From contig JAOABX010000025.1 in NCBI GenBank assembly GCA_026418175.1, positions 1 through 32,846 on the forward strand: a stretch of 32,846 nucleotides of DNA. Reading direction: 5' to 3'. Each line of letters opens with the position of its first letter. The first letter of the stretch is position 1. Source of the stretch: Flavobacteriales bacterium (lineage in GTDB: Bacteria; Bacteroidota; Bacteroidia; CAIKAF01). A program made the position numbers and the translations under genes. Of this stretch, positions 15,428 to 23,920 are shown in pieces. The notes under the pieces are model-generated. The model saw nothing but the letters and a program-made list of their open reading frames with translations. It was not told the DNA's origin and searched no databases.

Positions 15428-16742
15428 ATTTAAACTTCACTGGGAAAGTGAGTTTTACATGGCCAATCAATCGCGAATTTTGGTGGCGGTGAGTGGTGGA
15501 GCAGATTCTGTTGCATTGGCTGTGTTACTTCATCGGCTTGGTATTTATACCGAATGGGCACATGTAAATTATGGGCTGCGTGGGGAAGAAAGCAATGCAG
15601 AAGAAGCCTTTGTAAAATCGCTGGCAGATCGTTGGAACATCCGGTTACATATTCGCAGGGCTGAATGGGGATCCTCTGTAAAAAGTGGCGTGCAAGAGCA
15701 AGCACGAAATCTTCGCTATACCTGGTTTGAAGAATTGATGCAGCGTCATGCGCTTGATTATACGGCTACAGCTCATCAAGCTAACGATAGCATTGAAACT
15801 TTTTTTCTTAACTTAATCCGCGGTGCAGGTTTGGATGGGCTTACCGGAATTCCCTCCCGGCATGGAAAAATTATTCGTCCCTTGCAATTTGCTTTTCGCA
15901 AGGAAATTGAAAATTTCTTACAACAGGAAGGAATTCCTTTTTGTACAGATAGTTCTAATCTATCAGATGATTATACCCGTAATTTTATCAGAAATCAAAT
16001 TATTCCATTGTTTCATCAGCTAAATCCCTCGTTTGATGAAGTAATGATACGTAACATGGACAACCTGCGGGCAGCTCAGGCGGTGTACAGGCAGGGTATT
16101 TTGCGCTTGAAAACAGAATTGGTTCATTTTGAACCAACCTTACCCGGTTATAAAATTTCCATGTTAGAATTGGCAGGGCGAAATGTCAATGAGCAAATCA
16201 TGTATGAATTAATACGTGAATTTGATTTTAACCCCTCTCAGGCTGCTGATATGTTGGATGCCATTGGTGGACAAAGCGGGCTTCGTTTTGATTCGCCAAC
16301 CCATCGCTGTGTTACTTCTCGTGGATTTTTTTTCATTCAGCCGTATCCTAAAAATGAAGAAGGAGAAGCTTGGCTCATTGAATCGCCAGAAAAGGGAAGC
16401 CATGGAAATTTTTCATGGAATTACTGTTCGCCCCAGACGATAGTTTTTGATAAAAAAAATTATACAGCATTTTTTCATCCAGAAAAATTGACTTTTCCTT
16501 TGCTGGTAAGGCCCTGGCACCCGGGCGATAAAATTCAACCGTTGGGAATGAAAGGGAAAAAGAAAATCAGTGATTTGGCAACCGATAAAAAATATAGCCT
16601 GCTTGAAAAAGAAAAAATTTGGGTAGTTGAATCTGGGGGAGAAATTATTTGGGTCCCCGGACTTTGTATCGCTGATCGGGTAAAAGTAATACCGGGAATT
16701 TCCAAATGTTTTAGCATCAGCTATCATGTGGAAAATAAATAA
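15408..16742 (+). CDS. tilS: tRNA(Ile)-lysidine synthase
   Basis: This enzyme attaches lysine to C34 of the CAU anticodon of tRNA-Ile, allowing it to read AUA; it is essential in most bacteria. It is 444 residues. The ATP-binding PP-loop SGGADS is at residues 29-34, followed by WAHVNYGLRGEES, the TATAHQANDSIETFFLNLIRG segment, GLTGIPSRHGKIIRPL and the tRNA-recognition motif DSSNLSDDYTRNFIRN. The C-terminal domain (about 355-440) shows FPLLVRPWHPGDKIQPLGMKGKKKISD, the TilS C-terminal module. The ATG at 15408 overlaps the end of pabB by 20 nt; an internal ATG at residue 18 is a possible shorter start that still keeps the PP-loop. Confidence 0.94.
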   Translation: MHPLESKFKLHWESEFYMANQSRILVAVSGGADSVALAVLLHRLGIYTEWAHVNYGLRGEESNAEEAFVKSLADRWNIRLHIRRAEWGSSVKSGVQEQARNLRYTWFEELMQRHALDYTATAHQANDSIETFFLNLIRGAGLDGLTGIPSRHGKIIRPLQFAFRKEIENFLQQEGIPFCTDSSNLSDDYTRNFIRNQIIPLFHQLNPSFDEVMIRNMDNLRAAQAVYRQGILRLKTELVHFEPTLPGYKISMLELAGRNVNEQIMYELIREFDFNPSQAADMLDAIGGQSGLRFDSPTHRCVTSRGFFFIQPYPKNEEGEAWLIESPEKGSHGNFSWNYCSPQTIVFDKKNYTAFFHPEKLTFPLLVRPWHPGDKIQPLGMKGKKKISDLATDKKYSLLEKEKIWVVESGGEIIWVPGLCIADRVKVIPGISKCFSISYHVENK

Positions 16743-16775
16743 GCTTAATTCATCATTCAAATGATTTTAGAATAG

Positions 16776-16783
16776 TATCTTTG
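16776..16783 (+). promoter_or_regulatory. Bacteroidota -7 box upstream of the LemA gene
   Basis: TATCTTTG matches TAnnTTTG and lies 21 nt before the ATG at 16805. The TTG inside it is in frame with the gene but is better read as promoter. No clear -33 box was seen. Confidence 0.5.
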
Positions 16784-16804
16784 TTAACTAACCAAATCAA
16801 ACTT

Positions 16805-17389
16805 ATGAAACCAATATTTCGCTTCTTTCCCCTGTTGGCATTGCCATTATTTTTTTCGTCTTGCGGGTATAACAGATTGGTACAAAAAGACGAAGCCTGT
16901 GTGGCCCAATGGGCTCAGGTTGAAAATGTCTATCAGCGTCGCAGCGATCTCATCCCCAATATTGTGGCAACAGTTAAAGGAGAAGCAAACTTTGAACAGG
17001 AGACACTTACTAAAGTTATTGAAGCCCGTGCCTCGGCTACACAGGTAAAAATAGATCCCAGTAATATGACGGAAGAAGATTTGAAACGATTTGATGAAGC
17101 TCAAAATACGCTGGGAGGTGCATTGAGCCGATTACTTATGGTTTCGGAGAATTATCCCAACCTACAAGCAAATCAGGCATTTCGAGATTTACGGGTGGAG
17201 CTTGAAGGAAGCGAAAACCGAATTGCCGTGGAGCGTAAAAAATTTATAGAAGCAGTTCAGGATTACAATACTTTTCGAAGGAAGTTCCCTTATAATATAA
17301 CAGCTAGCCTGTTTGGATTTGAAAAAAGACCTACGTTTGAAGCTCGACCTGGGTCAGAAGAGGTGCCTCAGGTTGATTTTAGTAAATAG
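16805..17389 (+). CDS. LemA family lipoprotein
   Basis: A 194-residue protein whose signal sequence ends in a lipobox (PLFFSSC, C20), so it is probably a lipid-anchored envelope protein. The rest is the helical LemA domain: WAQVENVYQRRSDLIPNIVATVKG, then FEQETLTKVIEARASATQ, then ALSRLLMVSENYPNLQANQAF, and AVQDYNTFRRKFPYN near the end. LemA proteins occur throughout bacteria; their biochemical role is not settled. In many Bacteroidota the next genes encode TPM-domain proteins, but here the neighbours are tilS and the rplM operon, so it appears to be a single-gene unit with its own -7 box. Confidence 0.9.
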   Translation: MKPIFRFFPLLALPLFFSSCGYNRLVQKDEACVAQWAQVENVYQRRSDLIPNIVATVKGEANFEQETLTKVIEARASATQVKIDPSNMTEEDLKRFDEAQNTLGGALSRLLMVSENYPNLQANQAFRDLRVELEGSENRIAVERKKFIEAVQDYNTFRRKFPYNITASLFGFEKRPTFEARPGSEEVPQVDFSK

Positions 17390-17478
17390 TTTTTTTCAAG
17401 GCTTTCTGCTAATCTATTAGCATAGTGCAATAAATTTATCCATTCACATGGAATTCTTAACAGAATTTTGTTGATAGG

Positions 17479-17510
17479 TTTGTTGCATTTAAAAAATGTT
17501 GTTATCTTCG
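17479..17510 (+). promoter_or_regulatory. Promoter of the rplM-rpsI operon
   Basis: A -33 box TTTG (17479-17482) and a -7 box TATCTTCG (17503-17510) are separated by 20 nt, close to Bacteroidota σ factor spacing; the -7 box has one mismatch to TAnnTTTG. The expected transcript starts near 17517 and has a short leader before the GTG at 17550. A small hairpin CCGT-TTTT-ACGG (17515-17526) lies at its very 5' end. Confidence 0.6.
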
Positions 17511-17549
17511 CAGCCCGTTTTTACGGATTTTAAACAAAATCATAGAATT

Positions 17550-18005
17550 GTGGATACACTGAGCTACAAAACCGTATTTGTGAACAGCAAAACCGCTGAA
17601 AAGAAGTGGGTATTAGTGGATGCCGAGAATCAGCCACTAGGTAGAGTTGCCTCTCGTGTGGCTATCTTACTGAGAGGGAAACACAAACCTGCCTACACTC
17701 CTCATGTTGACTGTGGAGATAATGTAATAGTAATCAATGCTGATAAAGTGCGGCTTACCGGAAATAAATGGGAAGAAAAAACGTACCGTGTGTACAGCGG
17801 TTATCCCGGTGGTCAGAAAGAATTAAAAGTAAAGCATATGCTTTACAAAAAACCCTATTACTTAGTTGAAGAGGCAGTACGCGGTATGTTGCCCAAAAAT
17901 CGTTTGGGACGCCATCTGTTCAGAAATCTGAAAGTTTATGCAGGTGCTGAACATCCACATACAGCTCAAAAACCTACGGTAATTAATCTTAATGATATTA
18001 AATAA
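17550..18005 (+). CDS. rplM: 50S ribosomal protein L13
   Basis: A component of the large ribosomal subunit that binds 23S rRNA early in assembly. I place the start at GTG 17550, giving 151 residues that begin (M)DTLSYKTVFVNS, the usual Bacteroidota L13 N-terminus. The ORF is open back to 17496, but that extension crosses the promoter. Conserved stretches are KKWVLVDAENQPLGRVASRVA, GKHKPAYTPHVDCGDNVIVINA, YSGYPGGQK, AVRGMLPKNRLGR and LKVYAGAEHPHTAQKP. It is followed 5 nt later by rpsI, the universal L13-S9 pair. Confidence 0.96.
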   Translation: MDTLSYKTVFVNSKTAEKKWVLVDAENQPLGRVASRVAILLRGKHKPAYTPHVDCGDNVIVINADKVRLTGNKWEEKTYRVYSGYPGGQKELKVKHMLYKKPYYLVEEAVRGMLPKNRLGRHLFRNLKVYAGAEHPHTAQKPTVINLNDIK

Positions 18006-18010
18006 AACGC

Positions 18011-18400
18011 ATGGAAGTAATTAATACCTCCGGTAGAAGAAAAACCTCTGTAGCCAGAGTTTATCTTAAAAAAGGTAGCGGAAATATTATTGTAAATAAC
18101 CGCGATTATAAAACCTATTTCCCTTCTGAGTTGTTGCAGTTTAAAATAACTCAACCTTTTGCGGTAACAAACTCCAATCATGGAGATTATGATATCAAGG
18201 TAAATGTAGAAGGCGGTGGTTTTAATGGACAAGCTGAAGCAATTCGTTTGGCCATTGCCAAAGCTCTAGTAGAAATGAACGGTGAGGTTAAATCAGAATT
18301 GCGTGCTCATGGCTTGATTACACGTGACCCCCGCATGGTGGAAAGAAAGAAATTCGGTCAGAAAAAAGCACGGAAGAGATTCCAGTTTAGTAAACGTTAA
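18011..18400 (+). CDS. rpsI: 30S ribosomal protein S9
   Basis: A small-subunit protein of 129 residues whose C-terminal tail reaches the P-site tRNA. The N-terminal NTSGRRKTSVARVYLKKGSG and the GGGFNGQAEAIRLAIAKALVE segment are typical. The tail DPRMVERKKFGQKKARKRFQFSKR keeps the invariant final Lys-Arg. It sits 5 nt after rplM and 33 nt before rpsB, so the three genes are probably cotranscribed. Confidence 0.97.
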   Translation: MEVINTSGRRKTSVARVYLKKGSGNIIVNNRDYKTYFPSELLQFKITQPFAVTNSNHGDYDIKVNVEGGGFNGQAEAIRLAIAKALVEMNGEVKSELRAHGLITRDPRMVERKKFGQKKARKRFQFSKR

Positions 18401-18433
18401 TATTTTAAGTATAATCATAGAGCGTTAGTATTT

Positions 18434-19180
18434 ATGCCTAGAACAACTGTAGAAGAGTTATTGAAAGCGGGGGTTCACTTCGGACACCTGAAAAGAAAGT
18501 GGAATCCGCAAATGGCTCCGTATATTTTCATGGAAAAGAACGGCATTCACATCATTGATCTGAATAAGACGCTGGTGAAACTGGATGAAGCGGCTGCCAT
18601 GATGAAGCAAATGGCAAAATCCGGCAAAAAAATTCTTTTCGTTGGTACAAAAAAACAAGCGAAAGATATTATTGCTGAAAAAGCAGCCCGTGTAAATATG
18701 CCTTATGTTACAGAACGCTGGCCAGGTGGTATGCTTACCAACTTTGTAACCATCCGTAAGTCAGTGAAAAAAATGAGTACGTTGGATAACCTCTTGAAAG
18801 ACGCTAATGCCAATGCATTGAATAAAAAAGAGCGTTTGGTTATTAGTCGTCAACGTGCAAAGCTGGAAAAAGATTTTGGCAGTATTGCTGATTTGAATCG
18901 CCTTCCTGCTGCTTTGTTTATTGTAGACATAAAGCGTGAGCATATTGCTGTAGCAGAAGCTAAGCGGTTGAATATTCCTACATTTGGTATCGTAGATACT
19001 AATTCAAATCCAAACGAAGTAGATTATCCCATCCCAGCTAATGACGATGCCGCAGAAGCAGTTTCACTAATCATGGATGTAGTTTGTGGCGCCATAGCTG
19101 AGGGACTTAAAGAGCGTAAAGAAGAAAAACCAGCTGAAAAAACAGAGACAGTAGCAGAAGAAAAAGCTGCAGAAGAATAA
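18434..19180 (+). CDS. rpsB: 30S ribosomal protein S2
   Basis: A small-subunit protein of 248 residues. Family motifs are LLKAGVHFGHLKRKWNPQMAPYIF at the N-terminus, GKKILFVGTKKQAKDII, YVTERWPGGMLTNFVTI and the C-terminal FGIVDTNSNPNEVDYPIPANDDA. The last ~25 residues are a Glu/Lys/Ala-rich tail, common in Bacteroidota S2. It follows rpsI, and a strong intrinsic terminator comes 15 nt after the stop, so it is separated from tsf, with which rpsB is often cotranscribed. Confidence 0.97.
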   Translation: MPRTTVEELLKAGVHFGHLKRKWNPQMAPYIFMEKNGIHIIDLNKTLVKLDEAAAMMKQMAKSGKKILFVGTKKQAKDIIAEKAARVNMPYVTERWPGGMLTNFVTIRKSVKKMSTLDNLLKDANANALNKKERLVISRQRAKLEKDFGSIADLNRLPAALFIVDIKREHIAVAEAKRLNIPTFGIVDTNSNPNEVDYPIPANDDAAEAVSLIMDVVCGAIAEGLKERKEEKPAEKTETVAEEKAAEE

Positions 19181-19195
19181 ATGAAGAAATCATAA

Positions 19196-19232
19196 AATCA
19201 GCCTGCGATGTTATCACAGGCTGATTTTTTTT
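19196..19232 (+). terminator. Intrinsic terminator after rpsB
   Basis: AATCAGCCTG (19196-19205) pairs perfectly with CAGGCTGATT (19217-19226) across an 11-nt loop and is followed by a T-run. It lies between rpsB and tsf. Confidence 0.88.
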
Positions 19233-19274
19233 GCAGAAATTTGTCTTTATAAACCATTTTAAAACATTTCAAAC

Positions 19275-20120
19275 GTGGAAAATACCGTATCAATTACAGC
19301 AGCAGATGTAAATAAGCTCCGCCAGATAACAGGAGCCGGAATGATGGATTGCAAAAAAGCCCTAACCGAAGCCGGTGGCGATTTTGATAAAGCCATTGAA
19401 ATCCTTCGTAAAAAAGGCCAAAAAGTGGCTGCAAATCGTAGCGATCGTAGCGCTAACGAAGGCTATGTGTTAGGACTTACTACTCCTGATCATAAAGCAG
19501 GTGTACTGGTAGCATTAAATTGTGAAACGGATTTTGTGGCTAAGAATGCTGATTTTATAAGTTTTGCTACTAAAATTGCAAATGTTGCACTGAAAACCAT
19601 GCCGGCTAATGTAGATGCATTATTGGCTGAAAAATTGGAAGATGGCCGTACCATTGCTGATCATATTACTGATATGATTGGAAAAATAGGAGAAAAAATT
19701 GAAATAGGGTTTGTGGGTGAAGTGAAGGGGGAATATGTATATGCTTACAACCATCCTGGAAATCGTGTAGGAACGATCGTAGCTTTGAACAAAAATATTG
19801 AAAAAAGTGAAGAAGTAGCTAAAGATGTAGCCATGCAAGTTGCAGCTATGGCTCCTGTAGCTTTGGATAAGGCCGATGTTTCGCAGGAAATTATTGATAA
19901 GGAAATTGAGATTGCCATGGAGCAATTACGCCAGGAAGGAAAACCTGAAGATAAGTTGGAGATGATTGCCAAAGGTAAATTGGAGAAATTCTTCAAGGAA
20001 AGCACTTTGCTGAATCAAGAATTCATTAAAGATAATAAATTGACCGTTGCTCAATACATGAAGCAAGTAGACAATGACCTTACAGCCATTGCCTTCCAGC
20101 GATATGCGTTAGGTCAGTAA
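19275..20120 (+). CDS. tsf: Elongation factor Ts
   Basis: EF-Ts is the guanine nucleotide exchange factor for EF-Tu. It is 281 residues from GTG 19275. The N-terminal UBA-like domain reads ITAADVNKLRQITGAGMMDCKKAL, with the key TGAGMMDCK motif, followed by GGDFDKAIEILRKKGQKVAA. The core has VLVALNCETDFVAKN (the TDFV motif that contacts EF-Tu) and the dimerisation region through MEQLRQEGKPEDKLEMIAKGKLEKF. A terminator separates it from rpsB and another lies just downstream, so it is a single-gene unit. GTG as start is supported by the absence of an earlier in-frame start in a T-rich leader. Confidence 0.96.
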   Translation: MENTVSITAADVNKLRQITGAGMMDCKKALTEAGGDFDKAIEILRKKGQKVAANRSDRSANEGYVLGLTTPDHKAGVLVALNCETDFVAKNADFISFATKIANVALKTMPANVDALLAEKLEDGRTIADHITDMIGKIGEKIEIGFVGEVKGEYVYAYNHPGNRVGTIVALNKNIEKSEEVAKDVAMQVAAMAPVALDKADVSQEIIDKEIEIAMEQLRQEGKPEDKLEMIAKGKLEKFFKESTLLNQEFIKDNKLTVAQYMKQVDNDLTAIAFQRYALGQ

Positions 20121-20130
20121 AAATTAAAAA

Positions 20131-20158
20131 GAGGCTTCATTAGAAGCCTCTTTTTTTT
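20131..20158 (+). terminator. Intrinsic terminator after tsf
   Basis: GAGGCTTC-ATTA-GAAGCCTC is a perfect 8-bp stem with a 4-nt loop, preceded by AAAAA and followed by TTTTTTTT. It begins 10 nt after the tsf stop. Confidence 0.93.
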
Positions 20159-20160
20159 GA

Positions 20161-20168
20161 TACATTTG
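20161..20168 (+). promoter_or_regulatory. Bacteroidota -7 box upstream of pyrH
   Basis: TACATTTG is an exact TAnnTTTG match placed right after the tsf terminator T-run and 28 nt before the pyrH ATG. It supports separate transcription of pyrH. Confidence 0.5.
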
Positions 20169-20196
20169 TTTATACAATAAAAAAATATTCTCAACT

Positions 20197-20904
20197 ATGA
20201 AATATAATCGGGTACTCCTAAAGCTAAGTGGAGAATCGCTGATGGGCAGTAAACAATTTGGCATTGATCCTGCCATGCTAAATCATTATGCTAAAGAAAT
20301 CAAGCAAGTAGTAGAAAAAGGAGTACAATTGGCCGTAGTTATCGGTGGTGGAAATATTTTTCGTGGCATTAATGCTACAGAAGGCGGGCTAGACCGTGTA
20401 CAGGGCGATTACATGGGGATGCTGGCTACTGTAATGAATGGCATGGCACTACAAAGTGCTTTAGAAAATATGGGAGTACAAACCCGATTACTCACGGCAA
20501 TTGAAATGAAAGAAATTGGAGAACCTTTTATTCGCCGACGGGCTATTCGGCATTTAGAAAAAGGTCGAGTGGTAATTTTTGGTGCCGGTACTGGTAATCC
20601 ATATTTTACTACAGATACGGCAGCCTCTTTGCGAGCCATTGAAATTGAAGCTGAAGTAGTATTAAAAGGCACCCGCGTAGATGGAATTTATACGGCTGAC
20701 CCGGAAAAAGATAAATCAGCCCAGAAGTATGAAACCTTATCGTTTGATGAAGTATATAGCAAAGGGCTAAATGTAATGGACATGACTGCCTTTACCCTTT
20801 GCAATGAAAACAAGCTTCCTATTATAGTTTTTGATATAAATACGCCTGGCAATTTACTCAGGTTAATTGAAGGAGAAAAGGTAGGTACATTGGTGGAGTT
20901 CTAA
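20197..20904 (+). CDS. pyrH: UMP kinase
   Basis: PyrH phosphorylates UMP to UDP in pyrimidine nucleotide synthesis. It is 235 residues of the amino-acid-kinase fold. Visible motifs are [13 protein letters not shown] at the N-terminus, [59 protein letters not shown] and [13 protein letters not shown], ending with the GTLVEF tail. In many bacteria frr (ribosome recycling factor) follows; here a weak terminator and a secreted protein gene follow instead. Confidence 0.96.
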   Translation: MKYNRVLLKLSGESLMGSKQFGIDPAMLNHYAKEIKQVVEKGVQLAVVIGGGNIFRGINATEGGLDRVQGDYMGMLATVMNGMALQSALENMGVQTRLLTAIEMKEIGEPFIRRRAIRHLEKGRVVIFGAGTGNPYFTTDTAASLRAIEIEAEVVLKGTRVDGIYTADPEKDKSAQKYETLSFDEVYSKGLNVMDMTAFTLCNENKLPIIVFDINTPGNLLRLIEGEKVGTLVEF

Positions 20905-20918
20905 TTTTTATTTAACAC

Positions 20919-20938
20919 AGCTTCGTAAGCTACTTTTT
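20919..20938 (+). terminator. Weak candidate terminator after pyrH
   Basis: AGCTT-CGT-AAGCT followed by ACTTTTT, 14 nt after the pyrH stop. The 5-bp stem is short, so the call is tentative. Confidence 0.35.
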
Positions 20939-20979
20939 AACTTATATCTCATTACTTAATTCTTCATTAAAAATCTAAT

Positions 20980-21010
20980 GTTAAGTTTTACTGGTAATTA
21001 AAAACTTAAC
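20980..21010. repeat. Perfect 10-bp inverted repeat upstream of a secreted protein gene
   Basis: GTTAAGTTTT (20980-20989) and AAAACTTAAC (21001-21010) are exact inverse copies separated by 11 nt, about 80 nt before the ATG at 21093. It could be an operator or a hairpin in the leader; it lacks a T-run for plus-strand termination. Confidence 0.4.
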
Positions 21011-21092
21011 AATGTGTTTACATACACACCAAAATCAAGGTGTAGATTTGGTTATATTTTTATTATTAAAAATCAATAATTTGTTTGAGTGT

Positions 21093-23729
21093 ATGAAAAT
21101 ATCATATACAAATTTTCTCTTCTGTTTTTTAATAGTGTTTTATAATCATCTTTATTCACAAACAACACTTAATCGAGGGGATTTACTAATACTAGGGGTT
21201 AATGCAAATAGAAATGGATGTGATGGAGCAACAGAAGGTAGAGATGAAATCAGTTTTGTATGTTTTAAAGATATTACTTCAGGCACAACGATTGATTTTA
21301 CTGACAATGGCTATGAACGTTGTAATCCCAATCAATGGGGAGACACAGAAGGCACAATACGTGCAACAAGAACGGGTGGTACAATTACCGCAGGAACAGT
21401 GATTACTTTTCGTTTTGATGGTAATGGGCATACAGAACATATGGGAGTTAGCCCAGATGCAAACTGGAGTTTTTCTTCTTTAAATGGTGGAGGGAATTTT
21501 TTTAATTTAAATAATGGCGGAGATCAAGTGTATATGATGCAAGGAGGAACTTGGACTAATCCAGGAGGTTCACACGATGCTACATACACACCAACATCAG
21601 CAATTTTATTTGGTTTTTCAACCAATGGGACTTGGACGGCTAGTTGTTCTACAAATCCTACGCAACATTCCAATAAGTTTCCTGGTATGGATTGTTTTTT
21701 TTCCAATCCAACTTCTTCTACAGATTTTAGTAAATATTGCGGGCCTGTAACTGCAGCTTCTCAACGTGAATGGATTGATCGAGTAAACAATTCTTCAAAT
21801 TGGTGTTCATATTCTAGTTGTACTAATTATTCAACTAGTGGCTATGATTTTGCTGGAGGATATAGCATTGTAATAAATCCTGGTGGTTTTAGTAATGGAG
21901 TATGGGTTGGGGATGCTTCTACTGATTGGTTTAATTGTGAAAACTGGCAGAATAAATTAATCCCTGATGCTACCACCAATGTAACCATTGATCAATCCGC
22001 TTCTAATAACTGCATAATTGGAGGAACAGGATCTGCCGTTTGTAATCACTTAAATTTATCATCTAATTCCGGAACCAATCGCAATCTAACTATTCAAAAC
22101 ACAGCAACTCTTACCGCAGGGGGTAATATTACAATAAATAAATCGGCAGGTTCTGGAAATTTAGTACTTGATTTATTAAATTCAGCACAACTCACTTGTC
22201 AAAACATGACCATTCAAGGCACAGCTACAACCAGTGAAAATGGTATATTACGCATTGAATCGAGCAATGCTGTGGCTACCATCAATGGAAATTTAACAAT
22301 CAATGCAGGGGGAAACCTTGACATGAGCGATGGTTCCTTCGGTACTCCAGAAGGAAATTTATATCTACATGGCAATTGGGTAAACAACGAACCGGAAACT
22401 TCCTTTAAACAAGGAGAATCTACGGTACGTTTTGTGGGCAGTGCTAATCAAACTATTGATGTAGGTGGCGCTTCTCCTGAACGTTTTTGGAATTTAATTG
22501 TGAATAAAACAGGCGGCAAAATTATTTTAAATGACCCGATAGAGGTGGGAGGTAGTTCTGCTGATGCATTGGCTAATCGCAATGGGGTATTAACATTAAC
22601 CAATCGAAATGTTGAAACCGGAACTAATTATCTATATGTTACTAATGCTGCTTTAGGCGGCATCAGCGGCGGGTCTTCATCTTCGTTTATTGATGGAAAT
22701 TTACGTCGCCATACAAATACAGTCAACTTGTATGATTTTCCGGTAGGAGAAGGGACACGCTATATGCGTGCTGGCATAAGAACAACGAATTCCTCAGAAA
22801 ATATCATCGAAATAAATGCGAATAATACAGGTTATGGCACTTACACTCCTTTAGAACCCCTTCCTTTAGGATTGGTAGATGTAAGCACAAACCGCTGGTG
22901 GGATATTACCAAAATTTCAGGAACCACTCCTGTTAATGTTCGATTATATTGGATGGCATTAGCTGATGATGGAATAGTTGATGCTACCAAATTGGTAGTG
23001 GCACATTGGAGTAACAGAGATCATTCAGGTTCAATTTCTACAACGCAATGGTGGAACCGCGGCAGAAATGCTTCGAACAGTACAGGAACCATTGCTAATG
23101 GATATGTTGAGTCATCTGAAACTGTTGCAAATTACAGCCCATTTACCTTTGGCACCATCGACCCAATCAATCCATTACCGGTAGAATTGATTTCATTTAC
23201 CGGAACCTGTGATAAAGGTATTAAAACCTTACGTTGGACTACTGCTTCCGAAACTAACAATGCATTCTTTTCTATACAGCGTTCTGAAAACGGTATTGAT
23301 TACACAGAAATAGTTCGCATTCCTGGAGCCGGAAATTCAAATACCCTTCAAACCTATCAATACCAAGATATCAGCCAAACATCCAATTCTTATTATTACA
23401 AACTCATCCAAACGGATTACAATGGCCAAACGGAATCTTTTGAACCCATTTTTGTATCCTGCGATCAAATATCAGAAAATACAAATCAGGCAGAACTTTG
23501 GTCTGTTTATCAGAACCAAGTATTTATTCGTACACAGTTTGCTCAAGAGGTACAATTACTGGTACAATTGACGGATATATCTGGTCGTGTCTTACTCATT
23601 CAACAACAGCGGGTCAATCAAGGCATGGGCCTACTAACCTTGGATGTTCAATCATTAAAATCAGGTGTATATCTCATAACCTTGCTAGATGGGAATTGGA
23701 TAAAAACATTGCGTTTTGTCATACCCTAA
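21093..23729 (+). CDS. Large secreted protein with T9SS-type C-terminal domain
   Basis: Starting at ATG 21093 it is 878 residues with a classical signal peptide (MKISYTNFLFCFLIVF, ending near HLYSQ); the ORF is open to 21012 but that extension precedes the signal. Residues about 24-260 form a Cys-containing, Gly/Asn/Thr-rich β-domain (FVCFKDITSGTTIDFTDNGYE) that resembles lamin-tail-like modules of Bacteroidota exoproteins. Around 265 begins VWVGDASTDWFNCENW, a frequent extracellular repeat start, followed by right-handed β-helix-like sequence. From about 694, LPVELISFTGTC and LRWTTASETNNAFFSIQRS mark the stalk module common in T9SS cargo. The last ~75 residues (DISGRVLLI ... LKSGVYLITL) are a type A-like sorting domain. 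Substrate or enzymatic function is not recognised. Confidence 0.8.
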   Translation: MKISYTNFLFCFLIVFYNHLYSQTTLNRGDLLILGVNANRNGCDGATEGRDEISFVCFKDITSGTTIDFTDNGYERCNPNQWGDTEGTIRATRTGGTITAGTVITFRFDGNGHTEHMGVSPDANWSFSSLNGGGNFFNLNNGGDQVYMMQGGTWTNPGGSHDATYTPTSAILFGFSTNGTWTASCSTNPTQHSNKFPGMDCFFSNPTSSTDFSKYCGPVTAASQREWIDRVNNSSNWCSYSSCTNYSTSGYDFAGGYSIVINPGGFSNGVWVGDASTDWFNCENWQNKLIPDATTNVTIDQSASNNCIIGGTGSAVCNHLNLSSNSGTNRNLTIQNTATLTAGGNITINKSAGSGNLVLDLLNSAQLTCQNMTIQGTATTSENGILRIESSNAVATINGNLTINAGGNLDMSDGSFGTPEGNLYLHGNWVNNEPETSFKQGESTVRFVGSANQTIDVGGASPERFWNLIVNKTGGKIILNDPIEVGGSSADALANRNGVLTLTNRNVETGTNYLYVTNAALGGISGGSSSSFIDGNLRRHTNTVNLYDFPVGEGTRYMRAGIRTTNSSENIIEINANNTGYGTYTPLEPLPLGLVDVSTNRWWDITKISGTTPVNVRLYWMALADDGIVDATKLVVAHWSNRDHSGSISTTQWWNRGRNASNSTGTIANGYVESSETVANYSPFTFGTIDPINPLPVELISFTGTCDKGIKTLRWTTASETNNAFFSIQRSENGIDYTEIVRIPGAGNSNTLQTYQYQDISQTSNSYYYKLIQTDYNGQTESFEPIFVSCDQISENTNQAELWSVYQNQVFIRTQFAQEVQLLVQLTDISGRVLLIQQQRVNQGMGLLTLDVQSLKSGVYLITLLDGNWIKTLRFVIP

Positions 23730-23920
23730 GGAATTATATTTATTGGTAAGGTAATTGATTGATTGAATCGAACCATTTTTTCAACCTCCAAAATATTTCA
23801 ATTTATTTTTAGTATATCAAAAAAGTAGAAACTTATTAACTGGATTTCGCGTTAAGGATATAAACTTTGTTATTAAACAATTTTTTTTTAAATTAGAATA
23901 ATTTTAAAACCCTTTGCGCT

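Noticed and set aside
17496-17549. N-terminal extension of L13
   Set aside because: It crosses the -7 box TATCTTCG, and family members start at the DTLSYKT segment, here GTG 17550.
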